Below are positions 13,912-15,981 of a stretch of 15,981 nt of DNA, piece after piece; the stretch's first letter is position 1; each line of letters begins with the position of its first letter. This stretch comes from Clostridiaceae bacterium (lineage in GTDB: Bacteria; Bacillota; Clostridia; UBA1212; DUPL01): contig JAAYLF010000016.1 of assembly GCA_012522035.1 (NCBI GenBank), positions 1-15,981 of the forward strand, in the 5' to 3' direction. A program made the position numbers and the translations under genes. The notes under the pieces are model-generated. The model saw nothing but the letters and a program-made list of their open reading frames with translations, made no database searches and was not told the DNA's origin.

Positions 13912-15650
13912 TTATTCTTCATTCTCGTCCTGGAGTGCATCGTAACCTTCTTCGCCAGTGCTGATTTTAATTACATTTTCCACATCGTAAATAAAGATTT
14001 TGCCATCACCCATGTTTCCTGTGTATAGTGCCTTCTTTACTGTATCCACAAGAACCTGGGTTGGTATTTTGCACACTACAATATCAATCTTTACTTTAGG
14101 AAGAAGTCTTGTTTTAACCGGAGCACCACGATAGTACTCTGTATTGCCTTTCTGCATTCCATAGCCAAGTACATATGTAACCGTGAGACCGGTTATGCCA
14201 ATGGAGTCAAGCGCTGTCTGCAGTTGTGTGAACTTATCCTGGTTGGTAATAATCGTAACTTTGGTAATCTTTGCACCTTTGCGTGCTTTGTTAACAACAG
14301 GTATTGCCATTTCGGGAGGCACTGTCTCTGAGGATGTAGTGTCAACTGCTGCAGTGGCGGCATTTGTTGCCATTAAAGGAGCTACAATGGCAAAGTCAGG
14401 ATAAGCTGCATTTCCGTGTTCGCCAACATCCAAACCTTGGATTTCCTCCTCCAGGCTTACGCGAATACCGATGGTCTTTTTCAGTATCCACCAAATCAGG
14501 CTGGAGAATACAAACACAAAGGCACCAACAGAAACAATACCAAGAGCTTCAACGCCAAGCAAGGACAGACCCCCGCCGTGGAACAGGCCGTTGACTGTGG
14601 AAAGGCTGGTTACGCCTTCTTGTGCAAAAAGGCCAACACAGAGTGTACCGAAGATACCGCAGACCAGATGTACGGAAGTGGCTCCTACAGGGTCATCCAC
14701 CTTTATTCTGTCGAAGAATAGGACTGCAAATACAACCAATATTCCTGCCACAGCACCTATTACAAGGGAGCTTGTTACACTAACAAAAGCACAGCTGCCT
14801 GTAATGCCTACCAGGCCAGCAAGACAGCCGTTGATGGTCATGCCCAGGTCTGGTTTTCCATTAAAGATCCATGAAGTGGCTGTCGCTGTAAGAACGGCAG
14901 CAATGGCAGCGGTGTTTGTGGTAACTATGATGTGAAATACATCTTCAGGATTCTGGAAGCTCATTGTTGAACCTGGATTGAAACCAAACCAGCCTAGCCT
15001 AGCCAAAGTATAAACAGTCCAATGACTGCAAGGGACATGTTATGTCCGGGTATCGCTTTTGGTTTTCCGGAATCGTCATATTTGCCATGCCTTGGTCCAA
15101 GGATAATTGCACCGGAGAGAGCTGCCCAACCACCTACGGAGTGTACAACCGTATCGCCTGCAAAATCAAGGAATCCAAGATCTGAAAGCCAACCGCCGCC
15201 CCAAATCCAATGTCCTACAACCGGATAGATGAACAGGGTAAGTAGAAAGGAAAATAGTATAAAGGCCATATACTTTACACGCTCTGCAACCGCTCCTGAA
15301 ACAATGGTTGCGGCTGTACCACAGAAAACCAGCTGGAAGAAGAACTTGCCCCAAAAAGGCACGTTGGACGTCAGGGTTTCTTTATAAAAGTGGAGATTTG
15401 CGTTGTTCAGGATATTGAGGTGCTGCGTACCAATCAACGGGTTATCTCCGCCAAACATCAGTCCCCAACCTAGCACCATGAAGCCAAGGGAAGCTACAGC
15501 AAATACAATAAAGTTCTTCGAGAGAATGTTGACTGTGTTTTTAGATCTTGCAAAACCAGACTCTACAGCTGCAAAACCAAGGTTCATAAAAAAGACCAGT
15601 ACTGCTGCGAGGGCTACCCAAAGGGTGTCAACAATCATTACAATGTCCAT
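13912..15650 (-). pseudogene. amtB-glnK fusion: Ammonium transporter fused to a PII signalling domain, broken by a 5-bp duplication
   Basis: The start ATG 15648-15650 follows AAGGAGG (complement of 15658-15662). The first part (218 codons) has Amt helices: FFMNLGFAAVESGFARSKNT, FFFQLVFCGTAATIVSGAVA, YPVVGHWIWGGGWL and DTVVHSVGGWAALSGA. It then stops at TAG 14994-14996 within LFILWLG. The second part resumes one frame over with LGWFGFNPGSTM, TTNTAAIAA, DDPVGATSVHLVCGIFGTL and GLFHGG. After a linker of about 50 residues (YPDFAIVAPLMATN...) comes a full PII/GlnK domain: KITKVTIITNQDKF, the T-loop QKGNTEYYRGAP with the modifiable Tyr, LLPKVKIDIVV, and the B-loop TGNMGDGKIFIYDVENVIKI. The break is a tandem 5-bp unit: AGCCT AGCCT AGCC at 14991-15004. 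One unit fewer restores LWLGWFGFNPG exactly. The fusion would put the PII regulator permanently on its transporter. Hairpin at 13872 may end it. Confidence 0.88.
14991..15004. repeat. Pentanucleotide tandem repeat that splits the transporter frame
   Basis: AGCCT AGCCT AGCC, 2.8 copies of a 5-bp unit. The in-frame version would have 1.8 copies. It is a typical product of slipped-strand replication. Confidence 0.85.
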
Positions 15651-15672
15651 TTAAATTCCTCCTTAAATAAAA

Positions 15673-15915
15673 TTAAGGCGTGCATTTTATTGAAGTTTCA
15701 ATAAAACACACGCCTTTGTGGCCAAATTCATATATAGTTAAGGCGCTGTTGACAACTCTGCCAGCAGCGCCCTTGCTATATATCCTAAAATTATCTTCAT
15801 AAACAAGCCTGTTGTCAATAGGATAAATTTTATTAATTTTTTGTGGGGTCATTTGAATTGTTAAATGCAAGGCTACAGTAGCATTTACTTCTTCCGAAGA
15901 TGCAAATACGCACAT
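15673..15915 (-). CDS. Possible 80-residue protein overlapping the amt leader
   Basis: An open frame from ATG 15913-15915 to TAA 15673-15675. The codon pattern looks coding-like and the product (NKIYPIDNRLVYEDNF, RIYSKGAAGRVVNSALTIYE, FGHKGVCFIETSIKCTP) is not low-complexity. Against it: no ribosome site precedes the ATG, an in-frame TAA lies three codons upstream, I recognise no family, and the frame runs through a strong promoter and two hairpins that read better as the leader of amt. Its 3' end lies in the hairpin 15675-15716, which could be its own terminator, as happens for the gene ending at 5495. It could also be the remnant of a longer gene. Confidence 0.3.
   Translation of the reverse strand: MCVFASSEEVNATVALHLTIQMTPQKINKIYPIDNRLVYEDNFRIYSKGAAGRVVNSALTIYEFGHKGVCFIETSIKCTP
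15675..15716 (-). terminator. Terminator-like hairpin directly upstream of amt-PII
   Basis: AAGGCGTG (15675-15682) pairs with CACGCCTT (15709-15716), and after a 2x2 internal loop TTTTATTGAA (15685-15694) pairs with TTCAATAAAA (15697-15706). On the minus strand it is followed by AATTTTATTT and then the amt ribosome site, only 12 nt away from the hairpin base. It sits downstream of the only promoter seen for amt, so it is either an attenuator or a leaky terminator of an upstream gene. Confidence 0.7.
15730..15783 (-). promoter_or_regulatory. Long structured hairpin in the amt-PII leader
   Basis: Nested pairings: ATATATAG (15730-15737) with CTATATAT (15776-15783); GGCGCTG (15742-15748) with CAGCGCC (15765-15771); and, after one mismatch, TGACA (15750-15754) with TGCCA (15759-15763, one G-T pair) around a 4-nt loop. 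The helix begins at the start point expected for the promoter 15790-15818. Its arm 15740-15745 (AAGGCG) can instead pair with 15711-15716 (CGCCTT), the arm of the next hairpin, so alternative structures are possible. Confidence 0.55.
15790..15818 (-). promoter_or_regulatory. Promoter of amt-PII
   Basis: On the minus strand TTGACA (complement of 15813-15818), a 17-nt spacer and GATAAT (complement of 15790-15795). Transcription would start near 15783, giving a leader of about 130 nt before the amt ATG. Confidence 0.65.
15871..15895 (-). repeat. Imperfect direct repeat, copy 1
   Basis: A 25-bp unit, 22 of 25 bases identical to 15929-15953 (on the minus strand both begin GGAA[A/G]AAGTAAATGC and end TAGCC). 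It lies upstream of the amt promoter. Confidence 0.6.
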
Positions 15916-15928
15916 TCTAATAAATTAT

Positions 15929-15953
15929 GGCTAGAGTTGCATTTACTTTTTCC
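15929..15953 (-). repeat. Imperfect direct repeat, copy 2
   Basis: Second 25-bp copy, offset by 58 bp from copy 1 and differing at three positions. It may be a repeated protein-binding site or a small duplication. Confidence 0.6.
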
Positions 15954-15981
15954 TAATTACGTGCGATTATTTACTTGTTGC

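Overview
The window (AT-rich, roughly 40% GC by eye) looks like the chromosome of a carbohydrate-degrading Gram-positive anaerobe of the Clostridia. The evidence is strong GGAGG-type ribosome sites, TTGACA/TATAAT promoters, lipoprotein signals without outer-membrane genes, GTG and TTG starts, and protein families typical of clostridia. No species is claimed.

Layout, left to right. The end of a sialidase-like glycoside hydrolase (1-290) is followed by a tRNA gene (CAT anticodon) with a textbook promoter and terminator. Next, on the minus strand, come a broken lipoprotein with a ComEC-type metallo-beta-lactamase domain and a lamin-tail domain, and two paralogous secreted F5/8-C (discoidin) proteins with C-terminal membrane anchors. 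A plus-strand SGNH esterase lipoprotein follows. Then comes a minus-strand operon of a UroD-like methyltransferase-family protein and a glycoside hydrolase of the DUF5060/DUF4038 (apiosidase-like, GH140) type that carries two stop codons. An HD-domain hydrolase, an intact paralogue of the DUF4038 enzyme, a frameshifted YkuE-type phosphoesterase, a secreted five-bladed beta-propeller protein and a short frameshifted gene come next. The last gene is an ammonium transporter fused to a PII domain, split by a 5-bp duplication. Upstream of it lies a structured leader with a strong promoter, a long hairpin and a terminator-like hairpin.

How it fits together. Most of the window encodes surface or secreted polysaccharide-processing proteins (glycoside hydrolases, esterase, discoidin-type binding modules, beta-propeller). 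Several are tethered by a C-terminal membrane helix rather than a sortase motif. The apiosidase-like enzymes, the esterase and the UroD-like protein could belong to breakdown of a decorated plant polysaccharide such as pectin; this is inference. The Amt-PII gene is a separate nitrogen-uptake function.

The most striking global property is the number of small lesions. Five genes are broken by single-base indels, in-frame stops or a 5-bp tandem duplication, yet their reading frames are otherwise well conserved. Either this is recent gene decay or the sequence carries errors; raw reads or a close relative would decide. The most promising new biology is the possible attenuator leader in front of amt-PII and the family of C-terminally anchored surface proteins.
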